This document shows positions 25,385 to 36,333 of a DNA stretch of 64,000 nt, piece by piece. Below the pieces are notes generated by a model. It was not told the origin of the DNA and ran no database searches. It saw only the letters and a list, made by a program, of their open reading frames with translations. Positions within the stretch are counted from its first letter, which is position 1, and each line of letters starts with the position of its first letter. The position numbers were made by a program, and so were the translations under genes. Origin of the DNA: Nitrospira sp. (GTDB taxonomy: Bacteria; Nitrospirota; Nitrospiria; Nitrospirales; Nitrospiraceae); NCBI GenBank assembly GCA_016873515.1, contig VGXB01000004.1, positions 1 through 64,000 of the forward strand. Reading direction: 5' to 3'.

Positions 25385-25463
25385 ATGGTCGATGGTCGAT
25401 GGTCGATGACACGGAAAGAATCTGCTTCCAATTCCGGTTATTTACCATGTAACCATCGACCAT
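25385..25463. repeat. ATGGTCG triplet repeat with inverted copy between nadD and proB
   Basis: ATGGTCG occurs three times in tandem at 25385-25405, and the complementary CCATCGACCAT occurs at 25453-25463. The inverted copies could pair across about 45 bases of non-coding sequence upstream of nadD. It may be a dispersed intergenic repeat or a leader structure. Confidence 0.5.
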
Positions 25464-25470
25464 GCTCCCT

Positions 25471-26592
25471 TCAGAGAAGGACCAGATTGTCCCTATGGAT
25501 GACTTCTTTGTATTCTTGTGGCCCAATCAGCCGGTGAATCTCCTGAGTTTTGAGGCCTTTCATGCGCTTCAGGATCTCGGAAGGAAAATTGACGAGACCC
25601 TTGGCGAATTCTTTTCCATCCGGATCAAGGCATCCGACTGGATCTCCCGTCTCAAATTGTCCGGTGACGTTGGTGATCCCGGAAGCCAGTAGGCTCTTGC
25701 CGCGGGTCGTCAATGCCTCGACCGCTCCCTGGTCCAGGTGAACATGGCCTCGGGGGCGAAGAGTAAACGCGATCCAGTGTTTGCGACTGTTCAGGCGGCG
25801 TTCATGTGCGAGAAAGAGGCTGCCGCCGGGCCCTCCGGAAAGAACCGTGGGGAGCAGTCCACCTCGTTCGCCATTGATGATCAACGTGGAAACGCCGTAC
25901 TCGCCCACTTTCTTGGCCGCGCGAACTTTGGTGGCCATGCCTCCCGTACCCTCAAAGGTGCTGGTGGCTCCGGCCCGGCGTTCGATGTCTTCGGTGACGT
26001 CGGGAATCAGCGCAATCAGCGTTGCGGCGGGATTCTTGCGCGGATCTTCCGTGTAGAGCCCATCGACGTCGGACAAAATCACCAGCAAATCCGCATCGAC
26101 CAGATGGGCCACCTCGCTGGCAAGCGTGTCGTTGTCGCCGACACGGATTTCTTCAACGGCGACCGTGTCGTTTTCATTAATAATCGGTAGCACATCGAAT
26201 CCGATCAAGGCTGTGAGCGTGTAGCGGGCGTTCAAGAACCGCCGTCGGTCTGCGAGGTCTTGATGGGTGAGGAGAATCTGGGCAACTTGAACTCCCAGCC
26301 GCCCGAACGCCTTCTCATAGGCCCACATGAGCCGGCTCTGTCCGACAGCTGCGGCGGCTTGCTTGACCGGCAGGTCTTTGGGGTACTCCTTGAGCCCCAA
26401 TTTCTTGATGCCGGACACAATGGCACCTGACGAGACGACCAGAACTTCTCGGCCGCCGGATCGGAGGACGGCTATCTCGTTGGCCAGGCGCTCGATTTGC
26501 TCGACGCGCAAGCCGGTTGATCGGGACGTGATCAGACTGCTGCCGATCTTCACGACGATGCGCTTGGCCTGAGTTAGAGTTTCGTTTCGCAT
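25471..26592 (-). CDS. proB: Glutamate 5-kinase
   Basis: The start at 26592 yields 373 residues beginning MRNETLTQAKRIVVKIGSSL. The amino-acid-kinase domain has VVKIGSSL, VSSGAIVSG, INENDTVAVEEI and DNDTLASEVAHL. The C-terminal third (HVHLDQGAVEALTTRGKSLL) is the PUA domain found in full-length ProB. It phosphorylates glutamate as the first step of proline synthesis. The gene overlaps the end of obgE by 19 bases, suggesting coupled translation. Confidence 0.96.
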   Translation of the reverse strand: MRNETLTQAKRIVVKIGSSLITSRSTGLRVEQIERLANEIAVLRSGGREVLVVSSGAIVSGIKKLGLKEYPKDLPVKQAAAAVGQSRLMWAYEKAFGRLGVQVAQILLTHQDLADRRRFLNARYTLTALIGFDVLPIINENDTVAVEEIRVGDNDTLASEVAHLVDADLLVILSDVDGLYTEDPRKNPAATLIALIPDVTEDIERRAGATSTFEGTGGMATKVRAAKKVGEYGVSTLIINGERGGLLPTVLSGGPGGSLFLAHERRLNSRKHWIAFTLRPRGHVHLDQGAVEALTTRGKSLLASGITNVTGQFETGDPVGCLDPDGKEFAKGLVNFPSEILKRMKGLKTQEIHRLIGPQEYKEVIHRDNLVLL

Positions 26593-27599
26593 GGCGCGAT
26601 TCTCAGCGTATCCACCTGTTGCCCAACGAACGCGATCAACTCGTCGAGGCCTGTTCTTGTTGCGGAAGATACTGGGAAGCATCTGTACTTGTGGCGCTTA
26701 CAGTAAGCTTGCAGTTGCGTGAGCCGATTGCAGGTTCCGCTGATGTCAATCTTTGTGGCGACGACAGCAAAATGGCGGTCCTTCAGCGTGTTGTCGTAGG
26801 CTGCGAGCTCCTGTCGCATCACCGCGAGGCTCGGGATCGGTTCGTCGGGGGCCCACTCAGACACATCGATCAGGTGGAGCAGAAAGGCCGTGCGTTCAAT
26901 ATGCCGAAGAAACTGGAATCCAAGTCCTCTCCCTTCATGGGCACCCTCGATGAGGCCGGGGATATCGGCGACGACAAAACTGCGGTCCGATTCCCAGCGT
27001 ACGACACCAAGGTTTGGAGTCAGTGTGGTGAAGGGATAGTCGGCAATTTTCGGTCTGGCCGACGAGATGGCCGCAATCAGTGTGGATTTCCCGGCGTTTG
27101 GAAGGCCGACCAGCCCAACATCTGCGAGCAGTTTGAGTTTGAGCCGTAATGTCCGCTCTTCGCCGGCAGTTCCCAGAGTGCACCGTGTGGGCGTCCGATT
27201 CGTGGATGTGGCGAAATTGCTGTTGCCCCGGCCGCCACGCCCACCGTGTGCAATTACCACTGGTTTCCCCTCGGTGACCAGATCGGCTAGCATCTCGCCG
27301 GTGGCATCATCATAGACCATGGTGCCGATAGGGAGCGTAATGAGCGTGTCTTTGCCAGTCCGTCCGGTGCAGTTCGATCCGCCGCCAGGCCGTCCATCCT
27401 CCGCTTCATAGTGTTTCTGGTAGCGAAGATCCAAGAGGGTTGTGAGCCGGTGAGAGGCTGTCAGGACCATATTGCCGCCGTGGCCTCCGTCTCCTCCGTC
27501 AGGTCCTCCACGCGGCACGAACATTTCTCGACGGAAACTGCAAATGCCGTCTCCACCTCGTCCTGCTTGAACGGTGATCTGGGCTTCGTCGACAAACAT
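26574..27599 (-). CDS. obgE: GTPase Obg/CgtA
   Basis: The ATG at 27599 has GGAAAGAG just upstream, so it is preferred to an in-frame TTG at 27611. The 341-residue protein has the glycine-rich Obg fold (GGPDGGDGGHGGN, GGRGGRGNSNFATS) and then a GTPase domain with GLPNAGKST, the switch DIPGLIEGA, and TKID. It supports large-subunit assembly and links growth to nucleotide levels. The order rplU-rpmA-obgE is widely conserved. Confidence 0.96.
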   Translation of the reverse strand: MFVDEAQITVQAGRGGDGICSFRREMFVPRGGPDGGDGGHGGNMVLTASHRLTTLLDLRYQKHYEAEDGRPGGGSNCTGRTGKDTLITLPIGTMVYDDATGEMLADLVTEGKPVVIAHGGRGGRGNSNFATSTNRTPTRCTLGTAGEERTLRLKLKLLADVGLVGLPNAGKSTLIAAISSARPKIADYPFTTLTPNLGVVRWESDRSFVVADIPGLIEGAHEGRGLGFQFLRHIERTAFLLHLIDVSEWAPDEPIPSLAVMRQELAAYDNTLKDRHFAVVATKIDISGTCNRLTQLQAYCKRHKYRCFPVSSATRTGLDELIAFVGQQVDTLRIAPCETKL

Positions 27600-27713
27600 T
27601 ACTCTTTCCAAAGATGAGGTTAAGATGACTGGAGTATACCCGATCAGCCCTGAGGAGGGGAGGGGGGAGTTCCTAGTTTATTGTGCCGATGTGAACGAGT
27701 GCGAGGGGGAGAA

Positions 27714-27977
27714 TCAAGATTCAGCGGGAGCAGGATAGACGCTGACTTTCCGTCTTGCGCGCCTACCTTCGAACTTGACCGTGCCGGTCACCCGCGCGAA
27801 CAAGGTATGATCCCGCCCTAGGTCGACATTGAAGCCGGGGAAAAACTTCGTGCCACGCTGACGAACAATGATGCTGCCGGCTGTGACGGTTTGTCCGCCA
27901 TAAGCCTTGACGCCAAGATATTGGGGATTGCTATCCCGACCGTTACGTGAAGATCCGCCGCCTTTGTTTGTTGCCAT
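27714..27977 (-). CDS. rpmA: 50S ribosomal protein L27
   Basis: The 87-residue protein starts [20 protein letters not shown], with no N-terminal extension, so it needs no processing of the Firmicutes kind. [21 protein letters not shown] is diagnostic. The N-terminal tail reaches the peptidyl-transferase centre. It follows rplU by 21 bases. Confidence 0.98.
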   Translation of the reverse strand: MATNKGGGSSRNGRDSNPQYLGVKAYGGQTVTAGSIIVRQRGTKFFPGFNVDLGRDHTLFARVTGTVKFEGRRARRKVSVYPAPAES

Positions 27978-27998
27978 GGGAAATCTTTCTCCTGCTGG

Positions 27999-28313
27999 CT
28001 ACGCGGTGGCAATCCCCTTCACGAGCAGTCTCGTGAAGCCTTGCCGGTGTCCGCGAGTCCGGCGGTAGTTTTTTCGCCGTTTTTTCTTGAAGACGGTTAT
28101 CGATCTGGTGCGGCCCTGCCGCACAATTTCAGCGGTAACTTTCGCGCCCTGTACGAGGGGTTGTCCAATGACAGGACCCGCCGCACCATGCACGAGATGT
28201 ACCCGATCGAGCTCGATCACGGCTCCGACATCACCGGGCAATTTTTCGACCTGGATGGTCGAACCGGCTTCAACCCGATATTGCTTTCCACCCGTTTCGA
28301 TAATTGCGTACAT
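27999..28313 (-). CDS. rplU: 50S ribosomal protein L21
   Basis: The 104-residue protein begins MYAIIETGGKQYRVEAGSTI and ends with the RNA-binding RTRGHRQGFTRLLVKGI segment, the L21 signature. A GGAG site precedes the ATG. It is the first gene of the long minus-strand run to lapB. A TTGACA hexamer lies upstream on the minus strand at 28371-28366, but its -10 partner is poor. Confidence 0.98.
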   Translation of the reverse strand: MYAIIETGGKQYRVEAGSTIQVEKLPGDVGAVIELDRVHLVHGAAGPVIGQPLVQGAKVTAEIVRQGRTRSITVFKKKRRKNYRRTRGHRQGFTRLLVKGIATA

Positions 28314-28609
28314 GTCTCATTTTCTCCACATGTAACTGACGTGTGTAACATGCTGTTTTATAAGTTGTCAAGTGAGATTTCGCAGGGCCGTTCGGCCATG
28401 GCCAGAGATGATGAATGCGTGTGCCCGGCTTCCCCTCTTCATGCGGGTTTGGAGAACCGAAGTGAACCACGTATTCTCGCCTCACTGGTTCACACTGATT
28501 TTGCGAGACGATTCCCAAGTATCTGCTCCTGCATCGATTAACGGAGCCGCTGTACCGACAACTCGCTGTATCATCTGGACCTAATCATCAAATTCCTCTT
28601 CGCTGTGAG

Positions 28610-28894
28610 ATGTCTGACATGGGGGAAGGATTTCTTGGGAAAGGGACGCTCATTAATCTATTCCGCAACGAGTTTCGTGTTCTTGGCAACTGTTTGGTCG
28701 TGCCGAGAATGGAACTGGTTGTGCGACTGTCTCGTCCAGATCGCGATGAGTCGGTTGAGATTCAACGGGGCGTGGTCCGCTGGCTTCGCGATCTGATGTT
28801 CGGCGTCAAGGTGATGAAGGTGAAGCCGGAGAGTGAGGATCGGATCGGCACCTTCCTCAGTGCTCGCATGCGGACCTATTGCGCCTTGTCCTAA
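28610..28894 (+). CDS. Hypothetical short protein
   Basis: This 94-codon frame (alternative ATG at 28619) lies between the divergent rplU and the ilvE gene. Codon third positions are GC-rich as in neighbouring genes, and the sequence (LRNEFRVL, VPRMELVVRLSRPDRDESVE, RGVVRWLRDLMFGVKVMKVK) looks like a folded protein with an alpha-beta pattern. There is no clear ribosome binding site. I do not recognise it. The preceding part of the 28314-28609 interval shows nothing else. Confidence 0.4.
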   Translation: MSDMGEGFLGKGTLINLFRNEFRVLGNCLVVPRMELVVRLSRPDRDESVEIQRGVVRWLRDLMFGVKVMKVKPESEDRIGTFLSARMRTYCALS

Positions 28895-28952
28895 GTAGTG
28901 TTCTTCTCTCAACTCTTCGTGCGCACGTTCTCGCCGTACCGTGCCCAATCGC

Positions 28953-28981
28953 TTGACGGGTATCCAGCACCACGTTATAGT
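28953..28981 (+). promoter_or_regulatory. Promoter of ilvE
   Basis: TTGACG at 28953-28958 and TATAGT at 28976-28981 are spaced by exactly 17 bases, each one mismatch from consensus. Transcription would start near 28988, giving a leader of about 50 bases before the ATG at 29039. Confidence 0.65.
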
Positions 28982-29038
28982 TCGCCCAGATTGCACAGTG
29001 GGAATCAGTGACTGTGCTTGTCGGAAAAGGTGTGGAAC

Positions 29039-29953
29039 ATGCTGGAGCCGGTTGAGAAAATTTGGATGGACGGGAAACTCGTTCCGTGGCAGGACGCAAA
29101 CGTCCACATATTGACGCATTCGCTGCATTATGGGCTGGCGGCGTTTGAAGGGATTCGGTGCTACAAAGGGATGTCTGGATCTGCGATCTTTCGGCTTCAA
29201 GAGCATGTCGATCGGCTCTTTGACTCTGCCCATATCGGCCTGATGGCTATACCCTATGATAAGAAACAGATCGCCGACGCCATCATTGAAACGGTACGCG
29301 TCAATCGGGTCGACGCCTGTTATATCCGTCCGCTGGTGTATATCGGCTACGGATCGATGGGGGTGCATCCGGGGAACAACCCGATCCGTGTCGCTATCGC
29401 GGTATGGAAGTGGGGCGCCTACTTGGGGGATGATGCGCTGGCGAACGGGATGCGTGCCTGTGTCTCATCGTTTACCAGGCACCATGTCAATGTGTCGATG
29501 ACCAGAGGGAAAATATCGGGCTACTACGTCAATTCGATCCTGGCCAAGCAGGACGCCAAGTCTAACGGATTCGATGAAGCAATCTTGCTGGATGCCGAAG
29601 GGTACGTGTCCGAGGGATCAGGCGAAAACGTCTTCATTGTTCGCAAGGGGAAATTAAAAACGACGCCGCTCACATCGGTTCTCGAAGGGATCACGAGAAA
29701 CTCCGTGATCGAATTGGCCAGGGAACGGATGATTCAGGTGGTCGAGGAGCGGTTTACGCGGGATGAAATGTATATCGCCGACGAAGTTTTCGTCACGGGT
29801 ACGGCCGCCGAACTAACTCCTGTGCGTGAAATCGACCATCGAACGATTGGAACCGGCAAGCCGGGGCCAGTCACGCGTGCCTTGCAGGAAGCCTTTTTCT
29901 CCATCGTGCGCGGTGAAGATCTCGCGCATGCCTCCTGGCTCACCAGAGTCTAG
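29039..29953 (+). CDS. ilvE: Branched-chain amino acid aminotransferase
   Basis: The ATG at 29039 gives 304 residues beginning MLEPVEKIWMDGKLVPWQDA. The class-IV PLP fold is shown by ANVHILTHSLHYGLAAFEGI, the PLP lysine in TRGKISGYYVNSILAK, and the phosphate-binding EGYVSEGSGENVFIV. It makes leucine, isoleucine and valine from their keto acids. It is monocistronic, with its own promoter, and convergent with the secG end of the glycolytic operon. Confidence 0.95.
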   Translation: MLEPVEKIWMDGKLVPWQDANVHILTHSLHYGLAAFEGIRCYKGMSGSAIFRLQEHVDRLFDSAHIGLMAIPYDKKQIADAIIETVRVNRVDACYIRPLVYIGYGSMGVHPGNNPIRVAIAVWKWGAYLGDDALANGMRACVSSFTRHHVNVSMTRGKISGYYVNSILAKQDAKSNGFDEAILLDAEGYVSEGSGENVFIVRKGKLKTTPLTSVLEGITRNSVIELARERMIQVVEERFTRDEMYIADEVFVTGTAAELTPVREIDHRTIGTGKPGPVTRALQEAFFSIVRGEDLAHASWLTRV

Positions 29954-30047
29954 CGAAACCTCGACAGTCGAAGCTTAAGGCTGATAGAGGACGTGTCCGC
30001 AACCTTCTCACACGTGCGGCGCTCTGCCAATCAAAACTTATAAGAGA

Positions 30048-30398
30048 CTACTTGCCGGCAGGTTCGGTGCTGTCCGAGGAGCCGGATTCCGTTTCATGGT
30101 GACCAGAAGTTGCGGGAGCGGCCGAGTTGCTTTTCTTATTCAGATCAATGACGGTCGAAGAAAAATTCTGTTGCTTGGCTAAGATTGCCAATGTGAGCGA
30201 GGTCAGCATAAACACGGCGGCGACCGCCACGGTCAGCTTGCTCAGAAAGTTGGCTGGCCCCCGACTGCCGAATACGGTTTGGCTTGACCCGCCAAACGCG
30301 GCGCCGATTTCCGCGCCTTTGCCGGATTGGAGCAGGATCGCTCCGATCATCAGAAAACAAATGAAAACATGCACGATAATGATGAGTGTGTAGATCAT
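30048..30398 (-). CDS. secG: Preprotein translocase subunit SecG
   Basis: The 116-residue protein has two membrane helices (IYTLIIIVHVFICFLMIGAI and a second around LTVAVAAVFMLTSLTLAI) flanking the conserved LLQSGKGAEIGAAFGGSSQT loop. The tail is Ser/Glu-rich and disordered. It assists SecYE in protein export. Its ATG immediately abuts the stop of tpiA, the usual bacterial order. Confidence 0.96.
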   Translation of the reverse strand: MIYTLIIIVHVFICFLMIGAILLQSGKGAEIGAAFGGSSQTVFGSRGPANFLSKLTVAVAAVFMLTSLTLAILAKQQNFSSTVIDLNKKSNSAAPATSGHHETESGSSDSTEPAGK

Positions 30399-31175
30399 TT
30401 ATTGCCTGGCTCCAATCGATTGGGCAACGTGCGCGATTGTAACAAAGGCGTCTGCTTGGAGACAAGCCCCGCCGATCAATGCGCCATCGATCTGATCCGA
30501 TCGCAACAAAGTGTCGATATTTTGCGGCGTCACACTGCCTCCGTACAAAATTCGCGTGGCTTCCGCGACATCCGCAGACCACATCTTGGCGAGAAAGGCT
30601 CGAATGGTCCGGTGTGCGGCGACAGCTTGGTCAGTCGTGGCCGCTTTTCCGGTTCCGATGGCCCACACCGGTTCGTAGGCAATGGTCAGGGCGGTTACGG
30701 AGTGAAGCGAATGGCCGACCAGTGCTCCGTGTAATTGCTGCCGAAGCACCTCCTCTGTCTTTCCCTCTTCCCGTTGGAGGAGCGATTCTCCGATACACAG
30801 AATCGGTCTAAGTTCATGAGCGAGAGCGGCGTGGAGTTTTTTCTGAATCGCGTCTTCCTGTTCGCCACAAAGCGTACGGCGTTCCGAATGGCCGATGATG
30901 ACGTATCGGCAGCCGAGATCTTTGAGCATCGGTGCAGAAATTTCTCCTGTATACGCACCGCGATCTTCCCAGAAGAGGTTCTGCGCGCCAAGTTGAATGG
31001 TTGATGAGGAGCCGAGTGCCGCGCGGACCGACTCGATCGCCGTGAAGGGGGGTACGATCACGCATTCCATTGTCGAGGAGGCGGGGAGTCTGTGGGTAAT
31101 GGTGTGGATGAAGGCCGCCGCTTCTGTGGCGGTCTTGTTCATTTTCCAATTGCCGACGATAAGGATTCTACGCAC
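30399..31175 (-). CDS. tpiA: Triosephosphate isomerase
   Basis: The GTG at 31175 gives 258 residues beginning with (M)[14 protein letters not shown], which matches family starts; the frame extends further upstream only into the pgk end. The catalytic segments are NWKMN (Lys), GHSERR (His) and [14 protein letters not shown] (Glu), and the phosphate loop is YGGSV. It interconverts dihydroxyacetone phosphate and glyceraldehyde 3-phosphate. It follows pgk by 40 bases. Confidence 0.96.
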   Translation of the reverse strand: MRRILIVGNWKMNKTATEAAAFIHTITHRLPASSTMECVIVPPFTAIESVRAALGSSSTIQLGAQNLFWEDRGAYTGEISAPMLKDLGCRYVIIGHSERRTLCGEQEDAIQKKLHAALAHELRPILCIGESLLQREEGKTEEVLRQQLHGALVGHSLHSVTALTIAYEPVWAIGTGKAATTDQAVAAHRTIRAFLAKMWSADVAEATRILYGGSVTPQNIDTLLRSDQIDGALIGGACLQADAFVTIAHVAQSIGARQ

Positions 31176-31215
31176 GATTTCTCTTGTCGAGTGTATGTGA
31201 GGATAGAGAGAGCGG

Positions 31216-32415
31216 CTAATCCGCGCGTTCCGGCAAGGCGACCAGTCCGGGCAGCTTCTTGCCTTCGAGTAATTCCAGGGCAGCTCCGCCGCCGGTGGAA
31301 ATGAAAGAAATATTTTCGGATTCACCGGCTCGGTGGACCGCCAGCGCCGTTTCTCCTCCCCCGACGATCGTGAGGGCATAGGCATCGGCAATGGCGTGGG
31401 CCATGGCCAGTGTCCCCCTCGCGTAGGCGTCGATTTCAAATACTCCCATCGGGCCGTTCCAGAGAATAGTCTTCGCGTTTTGTACCGCTTCAGTGAACAG
31501 TTTGACGGAAGCTGGGCCGATGTCGAGTGCATACCACCCCTTGGGGATTTCTTGAACAGGGACGATTTTAGATTCCGCACCAGGCTCACGGCTGGCCGCG
31601 ACGACGCAATCGACCGGCAGGTAGAATTTGACGCCGCGGGACACGGCATGGTCTTCGATGCCTTTGGCAAAGTCCAGCATATCGTCTTCGACCAAGGAGT
31701 TGCCGATCTCCATGCCTTTCGCCTTCAAGAAGGTGAAAGCCATGCCTCCGCCGATGATAACCTTATCCACTTTTTTGCCCAAGTTTTCGATGACATCGAT
31801 CTTTCCAGAGACTTTCGCGCCACCCAGCACGGCGGCAAATGGACGAACGGGGTTCGCGACGGCCCCTTCGAGATACTCGATTTCTTTCTTGAGCAGCGCG
31901 CCCGCCGCAGAGTTCTTGATGAACTTGGTGATGCCAACGGTTGAGGCGTGGGCGCGGTGTGCGGTTCCGAAGGCGTCGTTGATAAAGACATCGCCCAAGG
32001 ATGCGAGGGCTTTGGAGAACGCCTCGTCATTTTTCTCTTCACCGGTATGGAAACGCAGGTTTTCCAAGAGAAGCACATCACCCGCAGTCATCTTGGCGAC
32101 AAGTTTCTCGACGGCCGGGCCAATACAATCAGGAGCAAAGATGACTTCTTTTCCCAGCAGCCGCCCCAATCGTTTTGCCACCGGCGCCAAACTGTATTTG
32201 GGATCGAAGGTGCCTTTGGGCCTGCCAAGGTGAGAGCACAGGATGACCTTCGCGCCTTCGTCCACGACGCGGTTGATAGTCGGTAAGGTGGATCGGATAC
32301 GGGTATCGTCGGTGATTTGTAGCGCTTCGTCGAGCGGTACGTTGAAGTCCGCCCGGATGATCACCCGGTTGCCACGGAGCGGCACATCGTTGATGGTTGT
32401 TTTGTGCAAGTTCAT
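31216..32415 (-). CDS. pgk: Phosphoglycerate kinase
   Basis: The 399-residue enzyme has the substrate-binding RADFNVPL near residue 21 and SHLGRPKG, the hinge region, and the nucleotide-binding WNGPMGVFE and IVGGGETA. It transfers phosphate between 1,3-bisphosphoglycerate and ADP. The length is normal. It sits between gap and tpiA in a complete lower-glycolysis/gluconeogenesis operon. Confidence 0.97.
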   Translation of the reverse strand: MNLHKTTINDVPLRGNRVIIRADFNVPLDEALQITDDTRIRSTLPTINRVVDEGAKVILCSHLGRPKGTFDPKYSLAPVAKRLGRLLGKEVIFAPDCIGPAVEKLVAKMTAGDVLLLENLRFHTGEEKNDEAFSKALASLGDVFINDAFGTAHRAHASTVGITKFIKNSAAGALLKKEIEYLEGAVANPVRPFAAVLGGAKVSGKIDVIENLGKKVDKVIIGGGMAFTFLKAKGMEIGNSLVEDDMLDFAKGIEDHAVSRGVKFYLPVDCVVAASREPGAESKIVPVQEIPKGWYALDIGPASVKLFTEAVQNAKTILWNGPMGVFEIDAYARGTLAMAHAIADAYALTIVGGGETALAVHRAGESENISFISTGGGAALELLEGKKLPGLVALPERAD

Positions 32416-32462
32416 GAATGTTCCTTGGGATAGCGTGTCAAGGCGTGACGGTCAGTCGCCGC

Positions 32463-33575
<1,113 letters not shown>

Positions 33576-33736
33576 CTATGTCAAGGTATACCGGCAGGTG
33601 AAATTCGACGGGATTGTGTCACTAACCGCATGACGTTTGAACCGGTTCTCGTCGGATATCATGATGAGGATAGCACCTTGCTTCCAGCCCATGCTCTTGT
33701 CTACAGTCTGACCCAGGAATCGTTCAGGAGTTTCCG

Positions 33737-36145
33737 ATGCATGACACGGCTTCGAGTGCTTCCCAGGTGCTGGAGTGGCCGCGGTTGTTGGACCTGCTGG
33801 CGCAGCAGGCCCAATCGTCATTAGGGGCGGCACGGTGCCGCGCTCTTTCGCTGACGGAAGAATTGGCCGTGGCACATCGGCGTCAGCAGGAAACGACCGA
33901 GATGGTGAGACTGCTCCAAGGAGATGAGCCGATGCCCGCTCTGTCATTTCCGGATATTCGCGAGTCTGTGGTCCGCGCGGGTAAGGGAGGGGCGTTGGAG
34001 GCGCAAGACTTGAAGGAGTGTGCCGTGGCGTTGGCGCACATGGAAGAACTCAAACAGTACATGGTGCAGGCTCACATCGATGCGCAGATGTTGGCGCAGA
34101 TCGTGGCCCCCCTGCACGGGATCAAATGGATCCGGCCGGTTCGGTCAGCTATCGACGCGGCGATTCAGCAGGACGGCACAATCAATGAGTCGGCAACACC
34201 GGAATTGAGGAGACTGACGCACCATGCCCAAGAGTTGAAGCAGGAAATGCGGGAGCATCTCGAACAGATTCTGCATTCGCGGCGGTACGAAGAGGTTCTC
34301 CAGGAATCCTATTTCGCGCAACGTGAGGGGCGGTATGTCGTGCCGGTGAAGGCCGACATGCGGGGCCGGATCCCTGGCATCGTGCATGACGTTTCGGCCA
34401 GTGGGGCCACCGTATTTCTCGAGCCGCGTGAGTTAGTGGAGCTGAACAATTCCATCAAAGTGGCAGATCTGGATGTCGAACGAGAAGTCCGTCGAATTTT
34501 GCGCGAACTCACGGCCTTGATTGCTGATAAGTCGGACCAGATTCGACAGGGGATCGAGGTACTAACGGAGTTCGATTGCCTCAGAGCCAAGGCGGAGTTA
34601 AGCCGCAAGTTAAGATGCAACCCTGTGCATGTAAACGAACGTGGACGTGTGGTGTTGAAGGAGGCCCGGCACCCATTGCTCATGGTCACCCAAAAGCAGG
34701 TCGTGCCGAATGACATTGTGGCGGATGAGACCATACGTGTGCTGGTGATTTCCGGTCCCAATACCGGAGGAAAGACGGTGACGCTGAAGATCGTCGGGCT
34801 CTATGCGCTCATGATCCGAGCGGGCCTCCATCTGCCCTGTGCCCCGGAATCAGAGATGGCGCTCTTCACGCAGTGCTACGCCGATATCGGTGATGCGCAG
34901 GACTTGAGCCGAAGCCTCTCCAGTTTCTCCGCCCACATGACGCAAATGGTTCAGTTCCTGTCCGACGCCGGTAAGAGGGCTGAAGCGGGTGAGTCCGTTG
35001 TGCCTCGATCGCTGGTGCTGCTTGATGAGCCGGTGACCTCGACTGATCCACCGGAAGGGGCGGCGTTGGCCGAGGCGCTACTCTGCCGGCTTGCGTCGCT
35101 CAATATGAAGGTCGTGGCAACGACTCATTATAATCAGCTCAAGGAGCTGGCGCAGACCATGCCTGGCTTTGCCAATGCGAGTGTGGAATTCGATGTGGCA
35201 CGGTTAGCGCCGACGTATCGATTGTTCATGGGCATCCCTGGCGGGTCGTCCGCCTTGGAGATCGCGGGACGGCTCGGTATGGATGAAGCGATTGTGAACG
35301 ATGCTCGGCGGCGATTGCGCCACGAGGATCGGCGGCTGGAACAACTGATGGCGGACTTGCAGCAGAAGCAGCGGCAGTTGACGGAGGATGTTGAACGAGC
35401 GCAGCGAGCGAGGGAAGAAGCCGAACAGTCCGCTACTGAAGCCAAAGCATTGCAAGAAAAGCTAGAGCAGGCTGAGCAAGACGCTCGCAAGGGGATCAAG
35501 AAAAAACTCGGCGAACAGTTTCAACGCGCCCGGGCCGAAGTGCAGGCCACCGTCGATGCCGTCAAACGCGAGCAGAAACTCATCAAGGCCAAAGAGGCCA
35601 AGCAACGGCTCACCGAGATGGAGGTACAGGTACGGAAGGAGTTGGCACTGGCCAGCGAACCGATTCCGATCGAGCGGCTGAATAGCGGCGACCTTGTGGA
35701 GATTGCAGGACTTGGGATGAGCGGGAGTTTGCTTGAGGCGCCTCAGGGGAAGAAGCACGTGCGTGTCAAAGTGGGGGAGGGGGAAGTGCTGGCGACCGTT
35801 GCGAATCTGATCGGATTGGCGGTTGAGACGAGTTCCACGCCGTCTGCTAGTCTAACGGAACGTCCCCATCAGTTTACGACTAGTGGTGGTTTCGGTCTTG
35901 ATGAACAGACAGTGGTGGATGTCCGGGGTCAGACAGCCGACGACGCACTGGATCACGTCGTGAGGGCTCTGGATCGGGCCGCGTTAACAGGCGAGCGATT
36001 TGTCCGTATCATCCATGGCCACGGCACGGGCCGGCTTAAAGTATCCTTACGCGAGTACCTGAAAGATTCACCTTATGTGGAAGAGTTCCACCCCGGCGAC
36101 CGGTCCGAAGGCGGCGATGGAGTGACGGTGGCGAAAATACGGTAG
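33737..36145 (+). CDS. mutS2: MutS2 family ATPase/endonuclease
   Basis: The 802-residue protein has the MutS core and clamp, an ATPase with P-loop GPNTGGKT near residue 340, a long coiled coil (about 510-640) and a C-terminal Smr domain (about 725-800) with DVRGQTADDALDHV and the HGHGTG motif. MutS2 suppresses recombination or rescues collided ribosomes in other bacteria. The Walker B region reads LLDEPVTSTDPPEGAA, whereas the family normally has LLDELGxGTDPxEGAA, a notable deviation near residues 428-443. AGGAG lies 6 bases before the ATG. Confidence 0.94.
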   Translation: MHDTASSASQVLEWPRLLDLLAQQAQSSLGAARCRALSLTEELAVAHRRQQETTEMVRLLQGDEPMPALSFPDIRESVVRAGKGGALEAQDLKECAVALAHMEELKQYMVQAHIDAQMLAQIVAPLHGIKWIRPVRSAIDAAIQQDGTINESATPELRRLTHHAQELKQEMREHLEQILHSRRYEEVLQESYFAQREGRYVVPVKADMRGRIPGIVHDVSASGATVFLEPRELVELNNSIKVADLDVEREVRRILRELTALIADKSDQIRQGIEVLTEFDCLRAKAELSRKLRCNPVHVNERGRVVLKEARHPLLMVTQKQVVPNDIVADETIRVLVISGPNTGGKTVTLKIVGLYALMIRAGLHLPCAPESEMALFTQCYADIGDAQDLSRSLSSFSAHMTQMVQFLSDAGKRAEAGESVVPRSLVLLDEPVTSTDPPEGAALAEALLCRLASLNMKVVATTHYNQLKELAQTMPGFANASVEFDVARLAPTYRLFMGIPGGSSALEIAGRLGMDEAIVNDARRRLRHEDRRLEQLMADLQQKQRQLTEDVERAQRAREEAEQSATEAKALQEKLEQAEQDARKGIKKKLGEQFQRARAEVQATVDAVKREQKLIKAKEAKQRLTEMEVQVRKELALASEPIPIERLNSGDLVEIAGLGMSGSLLEAPQGKKHVRVKVGEGEVLATVANLIGLAVETSSTPSASLTERPHQFTTSGGFGLDEQTVVDVRGQTADDALDHVVRALDRAALTGERFVRIIHGHGTGRLKVSLREYLKDSPYVEEFHPGDRSEGGDGVTVAKIR

Positions 36146-36333
36146 CATCGGTAGTTATTAATGATAGGCTACACTTTTTCACCTGATGAGGCAAAGGAGG
36201 GTAGGGTGAGGTAACGCTAACGAGTAGAAGCAAAAGGCGAGGACTGGATGTGTGTTGAACGGCGGGCTTGGTTGCGGGTATTGGGCTTCTTCCCAGCCGG
36301 CCGTCAACGTATACGGAGGGGCAATTTTGATCG

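Noticed and set aside
28658-29368. 236-codon minus-strand frame opposite ilvE and the 28610 gene
   Set aside because: It overlaps the clear ilvE gene and has no ribosome binding site or domain character; it is a shadow of plus-strand codon bias.
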